From assembly GCA_020161835.1 (NCBI GenBank), contig JAIUNL010000009.1:62001-126000 (forward strand): DNA of 64,000 bases, in the 5' to 3' direction. The stretch's first letter is position 1, and each line of letters opens with the position of its first letter. The stretch is from Bacteroidota bacterium. GTDB lineage: Bacteria > Bacteroidota > JABWAT01. Position numbers and translations under genes: made by a program. Under the pieces are notes generated by a model. That model was not told where the DNA came from. It ran no database searches and worked only from the letters and a program-made list of their open reading frames with translations. This document shows, in pieces, positions 1-8,816 of the stretch.

Positions 1-169
1 CGCCAAAAGCATAATCATCAATGGTTTTATACCGGTCGTGGGTAAAATCATGAAGATTGTGAAGATGCACATCAATCAGTTGTCTGGTTAAAGCCCTTTT
101 GAGAATCGAAAACTGAAGCGGGCTTGTCATCAGCCCCGGAATGCCGGATAGGATGTCAAATCTAAGCAT
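1..169 (-). CDS. trmD: tRNA (guanine37-N1)-methyltransferase TrmD, N-terminal part only
   Basis: Only the first 56 codons lie inside the window; the rest runs off the left edge. The reading frame begins MLRFDILSGIPGLMTSPL and continues through LKRAL and HDFTHDRYKTIDDYAFGG, which matches the start of TrmD (RFDI..FPE, S-ILKRA, LRDFT-D-H--VDD-PYGGG). TrmD is a SPOUT-fold enzyme that uses S-adenosylmethionine to methylate G37 of tRNAs and prevents +1 frameshifts. Its ATG shares one base with the rimM stop (TGATG), so the two are probably translationally coupled. The order rpsP-rimM-trmD is the widespread bacterial one, which supports the call despite the short fragment. Confidence 0.93.
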   Translation of the reverse strand, partial: MLRFDILSGIPGLMTSPLQFSILKRALTRQLIDVHLHNLHDFTHDRYKTIDDYAFG

Positions 170-681
170 CAGTCAATCAAACCAGCAGGTAAATTCATTT
201 CAATAAGTTTTTTCTTTTTTGAAATACCCAGAAGCCATTCTTCAACAAATGGAACCATAATTTCTCCGCCCTTCGTTCCGGCAAGTACCAGAATCGGGTG
301 TGCAGCAGACTCCCAGGTTTTAATTACAGTTCCAACCATTTTACCAGATGTTACATCTTTTAGCTGATATCCAACAAGAAGAGATTCTTCCTCCTGAATG
401 CCCAGATTTTCAAAATCTGATTCAGTCATAAAAACTGATAACGAAATCAGGGTTTTCACCGAATTTACTGAATGGTATTCACGAAATTTTACGAGAACCG
501 CATTCGGCATCGGCTTTGTTTCCTGAACTGTTACCAATTCAGACGAGTTTTCAGTCTTGCCAATGAACAAAACAAGTCCGGGAACCAGCCAATCGGCAGA
601 ACCCGAATCAAGATTGAGTTTCAGAAACCCGTCCAGTCCGTGAGTTTTTGCAACTTTTCCGACTTTAACTAACGGATCCAT
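169..681 (-). CDS. rimM: 16S rRNA processing protein RimM
   Basis: The 170-residue product starts VKVGKVAKTHGLDGFLKL, the typical RimM N-terminal beta-barrel (G-I---HG--G-v-v), and later has LVGYQLKDVTSGKMVGTV followed by a PRC-barrel-like segment ending in MVPFVEEWLLGI, which fits the conserved IP---e-i---d of the family. RimM binds ribosomal protein S19 and helps mature the 3' domain of 16S rRNA in the 30S subunit. Length is normal for the family (about 165-180). It sits 12 bases after rpsP and overlaps trmD by one base. The family call is secure; the sequence is somewhat divergent at the C-terminus. Confidence 0.93.
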   Translation of the reverse strand: MDPLVKVGKVAKTHGLDGFLKLNLDSGSADWLVPGLVLFIGKTENSSELVTVQETKPMPNAVLVKFREYHSVNSVKTLISLSVFMTESDFENLGIQEEESLLVGYQLKDVTSGKMVGTVIKTWESAAHPILVLAGTKGGEIMVPFVEEWLLGISKKKKLIEMNLPAGLID

Positions 682-693
682 GAAAACGGCTTA

Positions 694-1074
694 TTAAGCC
701 TCTTCTCCGGTTTTTTCAGCCTTCTTAGCAACTTTCTTCTTAACAACCGGTGCCGCAGCTTTTGCTTCGTGCCATTTGGTCATTTTTTCAGCGGCTGCTT
801 CTTCACCAACTCTTTTAATGAGCAAGTGCTTCATTAAAAGACCTGCTTTACTGAGCAGATTACGAACAGTATCTGTAGGCTGAGCACCAACGCTCATCCA
901 ATACATAACACGTTCTTCGTTAAAGGTAAAGTTATCGGTCCCTGCAAGTGGGCTATACATTCCGACCGATTCAATAAAACGGCCATCACGTTTAGCACGG
1001 GAATCGGCAGCAATCAACTTGTAAACGGGAGATTTTTTACGTCCCATTCTTTTAAGTCTCAGTTTAACAGCCAA
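694..1074 (-). CDS. rpsP: 30S ribosomal protein S16
   Basis: S16 is a small protein needed for assembly of the 30S body. The product starts [19 protein letters not shown] and contains [15 protein letters not shown], both diagnostic. The start codon is TTG, not ATG: no in-frame ATG is available at the expected place, and an AGGAG lies 8 bases upstream of the TTG, so the rare start is well supported. At 126 residues it is about 40 longer than E. coli S16; the extra C-terminal part (from about residue 95) is rich in Lys, Ala and Glu, as often seen in Bacteroidota-type S16. It lies between ffh and rimM in the same transcription direction. Confidence 0.97.
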   Translation of the reverse strand: MAVKLRLKRMGRKKSPVYKLIAADSRAKRDGRFIESVGMYSPLAGTDNFTFNEERVMYWMSVGAQPTDTVRNLLSKAGLLMKHLLIKRVGEEAAAEKMTKWHEAKAAAPVVKKKVAKKAEKTGEEA

Positions 1075-1102
1075 TGTTGTATCTCCTGTTTAATGTTCTT
1101 AG

Positions 1103-2437
1103 TTATCGTAATAATTTTTTCATCATTGCCGGGTTTGCCATAGCACCTTTACCCAGCTTCGACATATTTTTCATCATTTTTTTCATGTCGTAAAACTGCT
1201 TCATAAGGCGGTTAACTTCCTGAACAGAAGTTCCACTTCCCTTTGCAATCCGAAGCCTTCTGCTTCCGTTCAAAAGATCAGGATTCCGTCTTTCCTTAAA
1301 AGTCATTGACAGAATAATTGCTTCAACTTTTTTTGTGGCCTGATCATCAACAGGCATGTCCTTAATAGCTTTTCCGATACCTGGCAGCATTCCAAGAATG
1401 CTGGACATCGAACCTAATTTCTTTATCTGCTGAAGCTGACTGAGAAAATCTTCAAGATTAAAATCATTTTTTCTGATTTTATCATGAAGTTTTTTGGCAT
1501 CATCAACACTGATGGCTTCCTGAGCTTTTTCAACCAGGGAAACCACATCACCCATTCCAAGTATCCGCTGGGCAAGCCTTTCCGGATAAAACAGATCCAA
1601 ACTTTCAAGTTTTTCACCGTAAGACAGGAATTTAATAGGCTGACCAACCACGTGCCTGATTGAAAGGGCTGCACCACCGCGGGTATCGCCATCCATCTTG
1701 GTCATGACAATACCAGAAAAAGCTACAGAATCCCAGAATGCCTTTGCAGTATTTACGGCATCCTGACCTGTCATAGCATCAACAACGAAAAGCGTTTCTG
1801 CCGGACCAACCGCTTCTTTGATTCTTCTGACTTCATCCATCATTTCAGAATCAACATGCAAACGGCCTGCTGTATCAATAATCACAACACCACGGCCAGC
1901 TAATCTGCTATCTTCAACACCTCTTCGTGCGACTTCAACAGCATCTTTCACGTCATAGGAAAGAACAGGAACGGAAATTTGTGCGCCCAGTTTTTTCAAC
2001 TGGTCAATGGCGGCCGGGCGGTAAATATCGGCAGCGACAATGGCGGGAACTTTCCCCTGCTTTTTAAGCTGATTGGCGAGTTTGCCGCAAAACGTTGTTT
2101 TTCCGGATCCCTGCAAACCACAAACCAAAATCACAGAAGGAAGTTTGGTACTGTATTGAATTCCTACATTACTTCCGCCCAGCAAATCAACAAGCTCGTC
2201 ATAAACGTGCTTAACAATCTGCTGACCGGGACTAACCGATTTCAATACATCAGCACCCAGTGCCTTGACTTTTACTTTTTCAGTAAATTCACGGGCAACC
2301 TGGATATTTACATCCGCTTCGAGCAATGCCCGGCGAATGTCCCGCATCGAATCCGAAATATTTAATTCGGTAATCCTGCTTTCGCCACGGATTTTTTTAA
2401 ATACGGATTCAAATTTACTGGATAAGTCTTCAAACAT
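1103..2437 (-). CDS. ffh: Signal recognition particle protein Ffh
   Basis: Ffh is the GTPase of the signal recognition particle; it binds 4.5S RNA and hydrophobic signal sequences and docks with FtsY at the membrane. The 444-residue protein has the N domain (1-90), the G domain with the P-loop GLQGSGKT at 107-114, ADIYRPAA, DTAGR at 188-192 and TKMDGDTRGGA, and a Met-rich M domain from about residue 300 with the RNA-binding segment near GSGTSVQEVNRL and a C-terminal MKKMMKNM. Length and domain order are standard. It is the first gene of the ffh-rpsP-rimM-trmD run; a Bacteroidota-type promoter lies just upstream (2464-2495). Confidence 0.98.
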   Translation of the reverse strand: MFEDLSSKFESVFKKIRGESRITELNISDSMRDIRRALLEADVNIQVAREFTEKVKVKALGADVLKSVSPGQQIVKHVYDELVDLLGGSNVGIQYSTKLPSVILVCGLQGSGKTTFCGKLANQLKKQGKVPAIVAADIYRPAAIDQLKKLGAQISVPVLSYDVKDAVEVARRGVEDSRLAGRGVVIIDTAGRLHVDSEMMDEVRRIKEAVGPAETLFVVDAMTGQDAVNTAKAFWDSVAFSGIVMTKMDGDTRGGAALSIRHVVGQPIKFLSYGEKLESLDLFYPERLAQRILGMGDVVSLVEKAQEAISVDDAKKLHDKIRKNDFNLEDFLSQLQQIKKLGSMSSILGMLPGIGKAIKDMPVDDQATKKVEAIILSMTFKERRNPDLLNGSRRLRIAKGSGTSVQEVNRLMKQFYDMKKMMKNMSKLGKGAMANPAMMKKLLR

Positions 2438-2463
2438 GTTGGCGCAGTCTTTTCAGAGAACTG

Positions 2464-2495
2464 CAAAAATAGAAAAGAAAAGCGCCAAGCGCAAA
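2464..2495 (-). promoter_or_regulatory. Bacteroidota-type promoter for ffh operon
   Basis: Read on the minus strand, TTTG (2495-2492) is followed after exactly 20 bases by TATTTTTG (2471-2464), a full match to the Bacteroidota vegetative pattern TTTG-N19-21-TAnnTTTG. The -7 element ends 26 bases before the ffh ATG, so the leader would be short. The upstream box begins immediately after the stop codon of the small gene at 2496-2735. The match is seen directly; that it is used is inference from the consensus and position. Confidence 0.65.
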
Positions 2496-2735
2496 TTAAA
2501 ATTTAGACGATCTGGGACGGGTTTGATAGACGATTTTTCGGATGGTATCATACTGCAGATAAGGATATTCATTTCGCAGGTATTCAATCACTTCTGCAGC
2601 AGTCATTTCGTTGCGAAGTTCACGGAACTTCTTTTTAATCTCGAGGTCCCGGATTCCTTTTTCGTTGATCAGGCCCAAGGTCCTGAGTTTTAAAAAAAGA
2701 TCATCAGGTAAGATATCGGCAACCGGATTATGCAT
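2496..2735 (-). CDS. Small conserved-looking protein of unknown function
   Basis: I do not recognise this 79-residue protein. It has an AGGAAA ribosome-binding sequence about 8 bases before its ATG, a charged, helical composition, and no signal peptide or membrane segment. Residues about 44-70 (TAAEVIEYLRNEYPYLQYDT) read like a helix-turn-helix-sized pair of helices (a short AAEVIEYL helix, a YPYLQ turn, then a DTIRKIVYQ helix), so a nucleic-acid-binding role is possible but unproven. It lies upstream of ffh on the same strand, but ffh has its own promoter between them. The good ribosome-binding site and compact size favour a real gene. Confidence 0.6.
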   Translation of the reverse strand: MHNPVADILPDDLFLKLRTLGLINEKGIRDLEIKKKFRELRNEMTAAEVIEYLRNEYPYLQYDTIRKIVYQTRPRSSKF

Positions 2736-2890
2736 GGTACTTTTCCTTTCGGTTTTAAATGCTCGATATCAACAGGACTCGATAGACCTCCGTTTGGTTT
2801 TGAAACTATTACGAAAATAGAACGTTAATTTTCTAAAATCAATTCCTGCACAAGCGATTAACGTGACTGAAAACAAGTAATTACCCCTTA

Positions 2891-5812
2891 TTACCTGATT
2901 TTTTTAACTGCCTCGATCGCCAGATCATATATTTTTGGCCGGAAAGCAGAAATTCTTTTATTTGTCCGGGTCGGATAAACCCGGTTTGAAAGAACCACAA
3001 CACCAATACCCATTTCAGGGTCGATCCAGATACTAGTTCCCGTAAAACCAAGGTGACCGAATGTTTTGGGTCCCATCAAAGATCCGGCACTTGTGTACCC
3101 TTTGGGTGATTTAATATCCCATCCTAAACCCCGAAGACCTTTCATGCTGGATAAAATTGTAAACTGTTCTACTGTTTCGGGTGTAAAAATGCGGATGCCG
3201 TTGAAAATTCCTTTGTTGAGCAAAAGCTGGGCAAGAACTGAGACCTCCTGAATGTTCGAAAACAACCCGGCATGACCTGAAACGCCGCCCAACAACTGAG
3301 CAGTTTCATCATGAACAGTTCCCTGAATCAGTCGTTTTCGCCAAACCGTATCCAATTCAGTAGGGGCAATCATATTCAAATCTCTTGAAGCTGGATTAAA
3401 AAGTGTATTTTTGAGTCCTAGTGGCTGATAAATTTGCTGTTCAGCGAACTGATCAAGCGGCAAACCAGATATTTTTTCAACAATTTGTGCGAGAAGAATA
3501 AAATTCCAATCACTGTAAATTGATGAATCACCGGGAAGGTATGCAAGTTTTGCATTCAGGATTGTGCTGATAATTTCCTCTTTTGCAGGCTCACCCTGCA
3601 AATGAAAGGGGCGCCATGATTCAAATCCGCTGGTATGGGTAAGCAGGTTCCGAAGTGTAATTTTTTTCTTGTCCGGATCAGAAATCTCAGGAAAAAAATC
3701 TGTCAGCTTTGAATCAGGGTCAAACTTACCCAGTTCTGTAAGTTTCATGACCGAAAGTGTTGTTGCCAAAACCTTTGTGAGTGAGGCAAGATCATACAAA
3801 GTTGAACATTGAACAGAGGGAGATGTTGCCTCATAAGTAAAATTTCCGAATGTCTGCTGGTATATAATACCTTCTCTACCGACAACACTAACAGCCATTC
3901 CCGGTGTAACACCTTCAAGAATAGACTCCTCAGCAAAAGTTTTTAATTTAAAAAACTCAGGCCGTTCAGTTTCACAGACAATAAGTTGTGCTGTTTTTCC
4001 GTTTCTTTTACCGGTTTGAATTCCTGAACCGGTCGAAAATTTGTTTAAGGAAACTGGAAGTTTCCCCTCAAACTGAATTTCACCGTTTAATGCAGCTGAA
4101 ACAGCCCGTTGTGAATTATCAGAAACCGAATATGTACAGATCACCGCATCAGAAAAATCAAGTGCATTGACCACGTAAGGATTTCCCAGCACAATTGAAA
4201 CTGTATTTTTCTTTGCAAGCTCCGATTTATTTTTTTCAAGCCAGGCAGAGATTTCGGGTCCAAAGGCAGTTTTACCCTTTGAACTTAATGTATTCATGTG
4301 ACTTACCAGCAAAACATCAGTGTATGCAGCTAATCGTTTTGTTGCGATATCGTAATCAAGCGTGTTAGCGCCTTTATCAAGAAGGATGGCTTCAACTTTT
4401 TTTGATGTCTGTCTTAGACTTTTTATCAAAATATCACCGGTTGAGGGATCCTGATTCTCAGATAAAATAACCATGAGCAAACGGCGACTGGTTTTGGCAG
4501 AAAAAGGGACAAGTTTTTTATTGTTTTTCAGGAGTGTCAGCGACCTGTTTGCAACTTCTTCAGCAAGAGCCAGGTGCTCACCCGAAGCCACTACTCGTCT
4601 GACATTTCTGACATTAGTAAATCGATTTTGATTCAGTTGAAAAGATTCTTTGAGACGAAGAATTCGCAAACATGCTGAATCAACCCGTGACTGACTTAAT
4701 TGGCCCGAAACAACGGCCTGAACAACACCATCAATAACCTGCTCTTCCCCTACAGGAAGAATGATACAATGCACACCTGATTCAATTGATTTGATTACAG
4801 CGTTTACATTGCCGTAATTTTTAACAATCGCACCCATATCCATGGCATCAGAAACAACCAATCCATTAAAACCAAGCTGACCGAACAACAATTTCTGAAG
4901 CATACTGCCATTTAGAGTTGCCGGTTCAAAATTCCCTGTAATCCCAGGTAAAGCCAGATGCCCAACCATTACAGACGGATTTGCAGCAGACAAAATCATT
5001 TGGTAGGGTTTAAGTTCAACAGAATCTAGCCGACCCTGACCAAAAGGAATAACCGGGAGATCAACATGGGAATCTGTACCGGTATCACCATGACCCGGAA
5101 AATGTTTAAGAGTTGCAATTTGACCCCCTTGTCCGGTTCCAATTACATAAGCAAGTCCGTGCCGGCCAACAAGTTCTGCATCTGCTCCAAAAGATCGGAT
5201 GTTAATAACCGGGTTAGACGGATTATTATTAACGTCAATGACAGGGGCAAGAGCATGATGAACACCAACAGCCCGGTTCTCAAGAGCGATGACTTTTGCA
5301 TATCGTCTGGTCAGAGAGGTATCATTGATTGCACCTAGTGACATAATGTGTGGGAACAAAGTAGCGTTCCGGGTTCGCATTGCCAGTCCGTTTTCAGTAT
5401 CCTGCATCACCCAAAGTGGAATTTTACTTTCTGCCTGCCATTCATTGAGAAGTGTTGCTTCTTCCATGACATCACCCTGAAAGACAACGACCCCACCAAT
5501 TTCATCTGATTTTATCAGCTTTTTGATGCGGATGTACGATTTGGAATCTTCTGCAAAATAATGTGCATTGGTTCGTGGAAAGATTAATTGACCCACTTTC
5601 TGTCTGATGGAAAGTGTTTTAAATACACTGTCTGACCACCAGCCAAAAGGCTTTAAATCAGATTCCATCAAATTGGGTTGGGGGAGTTCAGAAAAGGCAG
5701 AGTCTGAAGGCGACACAGAAGCGGTAAGTTGCCCTGGCTGATTTGAGGATGAGCATGAAACTGAAATCAGAAATAAAGAAAATAGATAATATTTTAAAGA
5801 CTTTTCCAGCAC
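2891..5812 (-). CDS. GH3 beta-N-acetylhexosaminidase fused to a beta-lactamase-family serine hydrolase
   Basis: Two enzymes in one 973-residue exported chain. The N-terminus is a hydrophobic signal with a loose lipobox (SVS-Cys20), so it may be a lipoprotein. Residues about 55-400 are a NagZ-like glycoside hydrolase family 3 domain: KHFPGHGDTGTDSH at 236-249 carries the Asp247/His249 acid-base dyad, and Asp322 in VVSDAMDM is the expected nucleophile. A GH3 C-terminal domain follows to about 600. Residues about 625-970 are a class C beta-lactamase/esterase-type domain with SLTK (Ser677, Lys680), YSD at 766-768 and a C-terminal HLGFTG. Such fusions are known in Bacteroidota and are thought to act on peptidoglycan or its muropeptides. 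The start is GTG, backed by a GGAGG 7 bases upstream. It overlaps the preceding kinase gene by 19 bases. Confidence 0.92.
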   Translation of the reverse strand: MLEKSLKYYLFSLFLISVSCSSSNQPGQLTASVSPSDSAFSELPQPNLMESDLKPFGWWSDSVFKTLSIRQKVGQLIFPRTNAHYFAEDSKSYIRIKKLIKSDEIGGVVVFQGDVMEEATLLNEWQAESKIPLWVMQDTENGLAMRTRNATLFPHIMSLGAINDTSLTRRYAKVIALENRAVGVHHALAPVIDVNNNPSNPVINIRSFGADAELVGRHGLAYVIGTGQGGQIATLKHFPGHGDTGTDSHVDLPVIPFGQGRLDSVELKPYQMILSAANPSVMVGHLALPGITGNFEPATLNGSMLQKLLFGQLGFNGLVVSDAMDMGAIVKNYGNVNAVIKSIESGVHCIILPVGEEQVIDGVVQAVVSGQLSQSRVDSACLRILRLKESFQLNQNRFTNVRNVRRVVASGEHLALAEEVANRSLTLLKNNKKLVPFSAKTSRRLLMVILSENQDPSTGDILIKSLRQTSKKVEAILLDKGANTLDYDIATKRLAAYTDVLLVSHMNTLSSKGKTAFGPEISAWLEKNKSELAKKNTVSIVLGNPYVVNALDFSDAVICTYSVSDNSQRAVSAALNGEIQFEGKLPVSLNKFSTGSGIQTGKRNGKTAQLIVCETERPEFFKLKTFAEESILEGVTPGMAVSVVGREGIIYQQTFGNFTYEATSPSVQCSTLYDLASLTKVLATTLSVMKLTELGKFDPDSKLTDFFPEISDPDKKKITLRNLLTHTSGFESWRPFHLQGEPAKEEIISTILNAKLAYLPGDSSIYSDWNFILLAQIVEKISGLPLDQFAEQQIYQPLGLKNTLFNPASRDLNMIAPTELDTVWRKRLIQGTVHDETAQLLGGVSGHAGLFSNIQEVSVLAQLLLNKGIFNGIRIFTPETVEQFTILSSMKGLRGLGWDIKSPKGYTSAGSLMGPKTFGHLGFTGTSIWIDPEMGIGVVVLSNRVYPTRTNKRISAFRPKIYDLAIEAVKKIR

Positions 5813-6630
5813 TGAAAACCTCCGGGAAGTAAAGAATCAATTGTTTCAATAGAAACTGTTGAATTCATTCCCTTTAATGTTTGAATAATTTCAGACCTTA
5901 GCCAATCTGAAGAGAGTAAAAGTCCGCCCTGAAGACAGACATGGTTAAAATCATGGGGAACTGTTTCAAAGAGAGAATGGATTCCTTCCTTCATTTTCTT
6001 TCTCATCCAACTGGAGTTAAAAAAAATCGAAAGTGATTCAGAGCCCAGTTTTGCCTGATCTTCTCTTTCAGCAGAATAAACTGATTTAATCAGAACCGTT
6101 CTTTCAGGAATTATCTCCCGTTTCCGGCACAGCCAATCAAGAACCTCAGAATCTGAAGATTTTTCTTCAAGTTCCTTCATTGCCTGTCTCACCGTTTCAC
6201 GAAACCACCAAACACCTGAAAGTTCATCACCAAAAAGATAACCCCACCCACCAAAAAGCAAAATGCTTTCATCCGCTTCCTTTTTAATAAGTACTGAACC
6301 TGTTCCAATGCTTACACCCAAAGAATCAGGAGGCAACTGAAACCCAAGAAGAGCAGCATCAGAATAAAAGTGAATGTCTGAGATTGGAATATTCCCTGCT
6401 CCCGCTAAGGACAAAAACCGGGACTTCCATTTTTCGTCAAGACGGGAAAGACCAGCTATACCAAGAATAATGGAGGTGCAGGGCTGAAGGTTAAGAAACA
6501 AATGAATTTCGTCAGCTACCGAAAAAAGGTGATCCCTACCCGGAAATGTTTTTGACAAAATCATGTTACCGGTTTCAGTAAAAAAACCGGCATGTGTTTT
6601 ACTCTGTCCAATGTCAAAAACAGCGATCAT
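5794..6630 (-). CDS. BadF/BadG-type N-acetylglucosamine (or amino sugar) kinase
   Basis: A 278-residue ASKHA-fold kinase of the BadF/BadG/BcrA/BcrD group. The first phosphate loop is FDIGQSKTHAGF at about 5-16 (G-SKT), a second is GVSIGTGSVLI, and LQGGLLLSS near the C-terminus is the adenosine-binding type motif. In this family the well-known members phosphorylate N-acetylglucosamine or N-acetylmuramic acid with ATP in the cytoplasm. Its place next to a NagZ-like hydrolase and a penicillin-acylase homologue, overlapping both (19 and 4 bases), suggests it handles amino sugars released from peptidoglycan. Substrate is inferred from context. It is shorter than many GlcNAc kinases (about 290-340). 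Confidence 0.82.
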   Translation of the reverse strand: MIAVFDIGQSKTHAGFFTETGNMILSKTFPGRDHLFSVADEIHLFLNLQPCTSIILGIAGLSRLDEKWKSRFLSLAGAGNIPISDIHFYSDAALLGFQLPPDSLGVSIGTGSVLIKKEADESILLFGGWGYLFGDELSGVWWFRETVRQAMKELEEKSSDSEVLDWLCRKREIIPERTVLIKSVYSAEREDQAKLGSESLSIFFNSSWMRKKMKEGIHSLFETVPHDFNHVCLQGGLLLSSDWLRSEIIQTLKGMNSTVSIETIDSLLPGGFQCWKSL

Positions 6631-8798
6631 TTTCCCGGCCTGAGAATGAGTGTGTAAATGGGTTGAGTCTGAACCGGACCTGTATTTAAGATTGTCCAGA
6701 TCTGATCACTCCATTTTTCTGAAAAATTTGAATAATATGGGCTTACGGGGTTCCCGCTTATACCGGCAGGGTAAAGAAAATAAACCAAATTGGGCTGGTT
6801 AAAATTTGCACCGGCATTCAATTGGCTTAACTGGGCAAATATTTGCCTGTCATTGCTAAAAAGTGAGCTATTAAAAACCGGGTTTGATGGTTTTTTTCCA
6901 TCGGGAAGGTCAATCTTAAGTGGAAAATCGCTGGCTAAAAACTCCAGTTTATGAATTAAGGTAGTCTGGTTTACATTTTCCCAGCGCCAGTTAAAACTGT
7001 TTACACCCAAATTATTCTGAAGGTAAATAATCGCATCTTCAAAGGCATGTTTTACCGCCAAATCAACTGGTTCGTCAGTTACTGGCATTCTGGAATTTAT
7101 AAGTGATGGATTTTCCAATATAATTTTATTAAAAACCTTATCACTATTTTGAATATCAGAAAGCCAGATCAAGAACAGATCAGAACCAAGATCTTCGTTC
7201 AGCCAGTTTTTTAAAAACATAAATTTCCAGGTATAAAAGACGGATGTTCCAATACTTTTCTGATCCTGCTCACCCTGCCAGGAGTTCAAATATACCAGGT
7301 TTTGAGTGACCGATTTACCTGAGTCGTTGCTTAAAACCGGCAATATCCTGTTTTTGATGCGAAGGCCATCAATTCCATCAAGAATTTCAGTTAAATTCTG
7401 AAAATCTCCTATCTGGAAATGCCCGTTTTTTCTGTAATTGTAAATCAGGTTAAAAAGGGATGAGTCTGTTTTTACTGATTTTACCTGGTTTTTAATCTGG
7501 CTAAGTGAAAGGGTATCATTTCCGCTTAAAATCCTGTCAGCCCATTTTTCATTTAAAGATTTTTCATTTTGAATTATTTTAAACCTGAAAGAACCCATAG
7601 ATTTTTCATCTGGAACCTGCCCTGGCATCCCTGAAAGAAAGGGAATATCAGATTTAACATTCCAATTCATTCCACGCAGAAAAACCTGTACTGAATCCCC
7701 GGGAAAGCCTGTTAGCTGTTGGGGTAATAGCAAAGTTGAGGATAGGACCGGGACCAGAAAATCAAGTTTGACTTCATCTTTGATTTCAAGGGATAGAGGG
7801 ATCCGGAGTGCCTGAGAAGGAACATTTACAACGCCAACTTCAAGGGTATCTGTAAAGCCGTTAACAACCCAGGCTCTTTCGTTTTGGATACCCCCAAAAA
7901 ACCACGGGGTACCGGGCATTCCGGCAAGGAGTCCGGTAAGCTGTTCACCAACCCGGCCTGAGACCAGAAAGTTATCAGGAGGAAGATTATTGGGTCCAAT
8001 TTGGTTTATCATCACCATTGGATCATCAGTGCCAGTGAGCTTTGAACCAAAAGCTGAAAGAGAAAATGACCACCCATTTTCAGAAAGTAACCAGTAAGGT
8101 GCCTGATAGGGTTGCCCGGTAAGGGATGAATCTGAGTGAGTATATTTGGGTTCCAAAACATTTAAATCTGGCAACAAAACAGATTGTAATGCCCGATAAT
8201 CTGGAAGACTTAGTAAATGCGGAAGCAACTTACGTTTAAATTCGGGAATCAGATAACGCCATTTGTAAAGCAAAAGAATACCTGCCGAATGTTCAGGTTT
8301 CCAAGGTTCAGGTTTTTGGTCAAGAAGGGCAAATTCAACCGGCAGGCGATTTTCATGGATCCGGATAAATTCGTTCACCCCTCTTGTGTAGGCCTGAAGT
8401 CTTTGTTTTTCTGCTTCCGGTAAAGATTTAACCAGTTCGCTTGCCCGGGTTTCAATGCCCAGCATTTTAATCAGTAAATCCCATTCAACTGCTTTTTTGC
8501 CGATAAGCTTCGCAGTTTCACCTTTCATTTCGGCTCTTAACCAATTCATTTGCCAAAAACGATCCTGAGCCTGAAGGTAGCCAAGTGAAAAGGCAAAATC
8601 ATTTTCAGAAGTACTGGAAATAAAGGGAAAGCCAGTTTCACCCCTTGTCGTTGTAACAACAGATGAAAGTCCAAAAACATTTTCATCGGCAGAATAATCG
8701 GGGGCAGTTTGAGTATTCAGACCGGAGAAGAACCAGGGGATAAAAAACAAACCGGCGACCAAAAGACCGCCGGTTAAAAGGAGAATTTTTCTTAGCAT
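6627..8798 (-). CDS. Penicillin acylase (Ntn-hydrolase) family protein, divergent active site
   Basis: This 723-residue exported or membrane-anchored protein (hydrophobic segment 5-26) belongs to the penicillin amidase family: residues 55-100 keep the alpha-chain pattern of FISSTSENDFAFSLGY, AQDRFWQMNWLRAEM and GETAKLIG. The expected autocleavage site, normally G-SNNW-V followed by a DPHL motif, is here LLSENGW (Ser239) and the DPHL stretch has become MVMINQIGP. The next conserved block is recognisable (LAGMPGTPWFFGG and QNERAWVVNG, about 291-313). So the fold is clear, but whether Ser239 is still a cleaved N-terminal nucleophile is doubtful. Family members hydrolyse amides, including acyl-homoserine lactones and penicillins. 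Its ATGA overlap with the kinase gene argues for a shared role in envelope amide turnover. Confidence 0.8.
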   Translation of the reverse strand: MLRKILLLTGGLLVAGLFFIPWFFSGLNTQTAPDYSADENVFGLSSVVTTTRGETGFPFISSTSENDFAFSLGYLQAQDRFWQMNWLRAEMKGETAKLIGKKAVEWDLLIKMLGIETRASELVKSLPEAEKQRLQAYTRGVNEFIRIHENRLPVEFALLDQKPEPWKPEHSAGILLLYKWRYLIPEFKRKLLPHLLSLPDYRALQSVLLPDLNVLEPKYTHSDSSLTGQPYQAPYWLLSENGWSFSLSAFGSKLTGTDDPMVMINQIGPNNLPPDNFLVSGRVGEQLTGLLAGMPGTPWFFGGIQNERAWVVNGFTDTLEVGVVNVPSQALRIPLSLEIKDEVKLDFLVPVLSSTLLLPQQLTGFPGDSVQVFLRGMNWNVKSDIPFLSGMPGQVPDEKSMGSFRFKIIQNEKSLNEKWADRILSGNDTLSLSQIKNQVKSVKTDSSLFNLIYNYRKNGHFQIGDFQNLTEILDGIDGLRIKNRILPVLSNDSGKSVTQNLVYLNSWQGEQDQKSIGTSVFYTWKFMFLKNWLNEDLGSDLFLIWLSDIQNSDKVFNKIILENPSLINSRMPVTDEPVDLAVKHAFEDAIIYLQNNLGVNSFNWRWENVNQTTLIHKLEFLASDFPLKIDLPDGKKPSNPVFNSSLFSNDRQIFAQLSQLNAGANFNQPNLVYFLYPAGISGNPVSPYYSNFSEKWSDQIWTILNTGPVQTQPIYTLILRPGK

Positions 8799-8816
8799 GA
8801 AAACAAATCGGAAAAA

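Noticed and set aside
2265..2693. Plus-strand open frame of 142 residues across the ffh start and the small upstream gene
   Set aside because: It is antisense to ffh and to its promoter, and shows no domain; a shadow of ffh.
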